Of a stretch of 64,000 nucleotides of DNA, positions 61,561-64,000 are shown piece by piece (the stretch's first letter is position 1; each line of letters begins with the position of its first letter). Below the pieces are notes generated by a model, which saw nothing but the letters and a program-made list of their open reading frames with translations, had not been told where the DNA came from and did no database searches. Source of the DNA: Arthrobacter rhizophilus (GTDB lineage: Bacteria > Actinomycetota > Actinomycetes > Actinomycetales > Micrococcaceae); contig NZ_JAPFFT010000001.1 of NCBI RefSeq assembly GCF_026241105.1, positions 248,001 through 312,000 on the forward strand, given 5' to 3'. Both the position numbers and the translations under genes were made by a program.

Positions 61561-62829
61561 GTGCCTGTTTATCTGGACCATGCCGCCACCACGCCCATTG
61601 CCGCCGTCGCCCTCAGTGCAATGACGCGCGAACTGGCGCGGACTGGGAACCCCTCGTCGCTGCACTCTTCGGGGCGCCGTGCCCGGCGAACGGTGGAAGA
61701 AGCGCGCGAGGCCATTGCCGCCGCTGCCGGGGCGCATCCTTCCGAGCTCATCTTCACGTCCGGAGGTACCGAGGCCGACAACCTCGCAGTCAAGGGCCTG
61801 TACTGGGCCCGCCACGACGAAGACGGCCGCCGCAAGCGGATCCTTTGCTCCGCCGTCGAGCACCATGCCGTGCAGGACACCGTCGAGTGGCTTGAACGGC
61901 ACGAAGGAGCCGAAGCAGTCTGGCTCCCTGTCGATTCCCAAGGCGTGGTGCGGCTCGACGCTGTCCGGACAGAGATCGAACGCGATCCGGAATCGGTGGC
62001 CTTGGTGACCGTCATGTGGGCAAACAATGAGGTCGGGAGTATCCAGCCGGTCAGGGAGATCGTGGAACTCGCTGCAGGTCACGGCATTCCCGTGCACTCG
62101 GACGCCGTCCAGGCTTTCGGCTCGATCCCCCTGGGTTTCCGCGAATCGGGGCTCGCCGCGATGTCGGCGTCGAGCCACAAAATCGGCGGCCCAGTGGGCG
62201 TGGGCGCCCTGTTCCTCGGGCGGTCCACCAAGGTCACGCCCGTTCAGCACGGGGGAGGGCAGGAACGCGACGTCCGCTCGGGAACACTGGATACAGCGTC
62301 GATCGCGGCGTTCGCCGCCGCGGCGGAGTCAGCTGCCCAGAACCTGCCCGCGGAGCGCGAGCGAATCGGTGCTTTGCGCGACCGGATCATTGACGGAGTC
62401 CAGGCGGCCATTCCCGAGGCAGTGTTGCGCGGAGCGCCTGGAGACGCCCGGCTTCCGGGCAACGCGCACTTCACCTTCCCGGGATGTGAGGGCGATTCCT
62501 TGCTGTTCCTGCTGGACCTCGCGGGTATTGAGTCCTCCACGGGATCCGCCTGTACCGCAGGCGTCCCCAGGCCTTCGCACGTCTTGCTTGCCATGGGGCT
62601 GGATGAGGACACCGCGCGGGGCGCGCAGCGATTCAGCCTGGGGCATTCCTCGAACGATGCCGACGTCGACTCGTTGCTCAGCGCGCTGCCCGGCGCGTAC
62701 GCCCGGGCGAGGTTGGCCGGAATGGCCGGGCATGAGTCCAGTATCCAGACCGCGGCGACGGTGGCCCGCGGCTATGTCGGCGACTCTGCCAGGGGCCCAG
62801 CAGGAGATCAGGCTTCCGGCAACAACTGA
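61561..62829 (+). CDS. cysteine desulfurase, NifS/IscS family
   Basis: A 422-residue PLP enzyme that takes sulfur from cysteine as a persulfide for iron-sulfur clusters or thiolated tRNA. It starts PVYLDHAATTPI from a GTG. Marks are FTSGGTEADNLAVKG, the PLP lysine in SASSHKIGGPVGVG, and the catalytic Cys in STGSACTAGVPRPSH, a short loop typical of the IscS-like class. The C-terminal 40 residues are extra and low in complexity. No ribosome binding site is clear; TAGACT lies six bases before the GTG, so the mRNA may be leaderless. Its 3' end overlaps the convergent reductase by 22 bases. Confidence 0.93.
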   Translation: MPVYLDHAATTPIAAVALSAMTRELARTGNPSSLHSSGRRARRTVEEAREAIAAAAGAHPSELIFTSGGTEADNLAVKGLYWARHDEDGRRKRILCSAVEHHAVQDTVEWLERHEGAEAVWLPVDSQGVVRLDAVRTEIERDPESVALVTVMWANNEVGSIQPVREIVELAAGHGIPVHSDAVQAFGSIPLGFRESGLAAMSASSHKIGGPVGVGALFLGRSTKVTPVQHGGGQERDVRSGTLDTASIAAFAAAAESAAQNLPAERERIGALRDRIIDGVQAAIPEAVLRGAPGDARLPGNAHFTFPGCEGDSLLFLLDLAGIESSTGSACTAGVPRPSHVLLAMGLDEDTARGAQRFSLGHSSNDADVDSLLSALPGAYARARLAGMAGHESSIQTAATVARGYVGDSARGPAGDQASGNN

Positions 62830-64000
62830 TCCAACGGCACCGCAGGGTCAACCAAGCGGTCGGTGTCGACGCGGACCCGCCCGGCAATCAACGCCTTGAT
62901 GGGCTTCTGGACGCGTTGCTGGTTGACGCTCATACCGGCCACCACGGCACTGTCCCGCAGCCAGAAGGCAATGAAGCTGTTCTCCTCCATCGAGCCGCGG
63001 ATGACGGGCGCCGAACCCGCCGCCAGCGTGGGATATCCCCAGTACTCCATCGAGACGTCGAACTGGTCCGTGTAGAAATACGGGACCACGTCCAGCATCG
63101 CGTCCTGCCCCAGCATCGCTTTGGCCGCGACCTTGCCGCCGTTGAGGGCGTTGGACCAGTGCTCGCTGCGGTGGTGCTCGCCAGTGAAGGGGTGGAGGGC
63201 ATTGGCAACGTCTCCCGCCGCAAAGACATCGGGACTGCTGGTCCGGAGCGAAGAATCGACCACGATTCCATTCCGGATTTCCAGCCCCATGGCTTCGGCC
63301 AGGGCGGTGTCCGGAACAACGCCCACGGCCACCACCAACAGGTCGGCTGGAAGGACCTCGCCGGAGTTGGTGACAACCGCCTGTGCCTTGCCGTCACGTC
63401 CCCTGATCTCCGCTGCGCTCGCGGGGAGCCGGAACTGGACGCCGTGCTTTTCGTGCAGGTTGCGGAAGAAGCCACCCAGCTCGGGTCCGATGGCCAGGCT
63501 CAGTGGCACGTCCTCCAATCCCAGCAGGGTCACCGCGTTGCCGTAGCTCCTGGCGGCCGCGGCAAGCTCCATGCCGATCCAGCCAGAGCCGACCATCACC
63601 ACGTTCCTTCCGCCGACTGACAGCCCTTCCTTGAGTTTGCGCGAATCGTTGAAAGTCCGGAACGTCGTGACGCCGGCCAGTTCGGAACCGGGGAGGGGGA
63701 TGTGCCGCGGTTGCGCTCCCGTGGCAATGAGTAGCCGGCTGAACTCGAGTTGCGTCCCTGAATCCAGCTGCAGGGTGTGGGTGGCAGGATCGGCGGCAAT
63801 GGCCGCCTCGCCGAGGAGGAGTTCGACGCCGTTCTCCTGGTACCAGCCGGCCGCCAGCACCGGGACGGCGTCCTCGTCTGCCTTTCCCAAGAGAAACTCC
63901 TTGGAAAGCGGAGGACGCAGATAGGGCTGCTCATCCTCGGCGCAAACCACCGTGATCCTGCCTTCGAATCCTTCTGAGCGTAGGGTTTTGGCGGCGGTGG
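62808..64000 (-). CDS. FAD-dependent ferredoxin-reductase-like oxidoreductase (partial, N-terminus cut off)
   Basis: 397 residues are visible and the frame stays open to the right edge, so the first FAD motif is missing. The visible start reads KTLRSEGFEGRITVVCAEDE, then PYLRPPLSKEFLLGK, a family block. LLIATGAQPRHIPLPG is the ATG motif, VVMVGSGWIGMELAAAARSYG the NAD-binding fingerprint, and VFAAGDVANA the second FAD contact. The C-terminal domain is of the ferredoxin/rubredoxin reductase type. The partner protein is not visible. Its 3' end overlaps the cysteine desulfurase gene on the other strand. Confidence 0.92.
   Translation of the reverse strand, partial: TAAKTLRSEGFEGRITVVCAEDEQPYLRPPLSKEFLLGKADEDAVPVLAAGWYQENGVELLLGEAAIAADPATHTLQLDSGTQLEFSRLLIATGAQPRHIPLPGSELAGVTTFRTFNDSRKLKEGLSVGGRNVVMVGSGWIGMELAAAARSYGNAVTLLGLEDVPLSLAIGPELGGFFRNLHEKHGVQFRLPASAAEIRGRDGKAQAVVTNSGEVLPADLLVVAVGVVPDTALAEAMGLEIRNGIVVDSSLRTSSPDVFAAGDVANALHPFTGEHHRSEHWSNALNGGKVAAKAMLGQDAMLDVVPYFYTDQFDVSMEYWGYPTLAAGSAPVIRGSMEENSFIAFWLRDSAVVAGMSVNQQRVQKPIKALIAGRVRVDTDRLVDPAVPLDQLLPEA

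Overview
The window is a high-GC chromosome segment whose protein families and gene order point to an actinobacterium of the Arthrobacter/Micrococcaceae type. The heme genes are those of the coproporphyrin-dependent pathway. AdnA/AdnB-like motor nucleases, UvrD2 with an HRDC domain, DUF3107, DUF2342, UPF0182 and SigK/RskA all point to Actinobacteria. I see no phage, insertion sequence, CRISPR array or rRNA; this is core chromosome. The genus is an inference from protein character, not from a search.

Layout. 1-3.1 kb: a truncated FAD oxidoreductase, a small membrane protein, DUF3107, a TetR regulator and, divergently, moeZ. 3.2-4.2 kb: an SDR oxidoreductase. 4.3-15.8 kb: a complete route from glutamyl-tRNA to heme b, with hemA divergent from hemE-hemY-hemQ-hemH-hemC-hemD-hemB-(luciferase-like oxidoreductase)-hemL; most junctions overlap or nearly touch. 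15.9-20.8 kb: a GH3 family glycosidase, a polar amino acid ABC transporter and a DnaQ-like exonuclease. 20.9-33.5 kb: DNA repair and nucleotide genes (alkyltransferase-like protein, adnA, adnB, phosphotransferase, nudC, uvrD2, YgjP-like metallopeptidase). 33.5-39.5 kb: DUF2342, a PDZ/Lon protease and a UPF0182 membrane protein. From memory of the M. tuberculosis map, moeZ plus the stretch from 20.9 to 39.5 kb matches Rv3193c-Rv3209, so the heme/transport block looks placed inside an old actinobacterial block.

39.7-41.1 kb: two identical initiator tRNAs, a phased repeat array and two small genes. 41.2-45.2 kb: etfBA, a cytochrome b-type membrane protein and an acyl-CoA dehydrogenase. 45.3-50.3 kb: pspA and a TPM-domain protein facing an HtrA protease (envelope stress). 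50.5-55.1 kb: a second etfBA, a PIG-L deacetylase and gntK-gntP for gluconate uptake. 55.2-60.3 kb: a TipA-like MerR regulator, rskA-sigK, trmL, a J-domain protein and a diacylglycerol kinase-like gene. 60.3-64 kb: a DoxX protein divergent from a cysteine-rich SufR-like regulator, a cysteine desulfurase and a ferredoxin-reductase-like protein cut by the window end.

No wholly new system is obvious. The most unusual items are regulatory DNA: five elements spaced 21-22 bp apart near 40.2 kb, the DoxX/SufR-like intergenic operator, a textbook 19-bp-spacer MerR promoter, several long perfect hairpins, and two genes whose stop codons lie inside three-copy tandem repeats.
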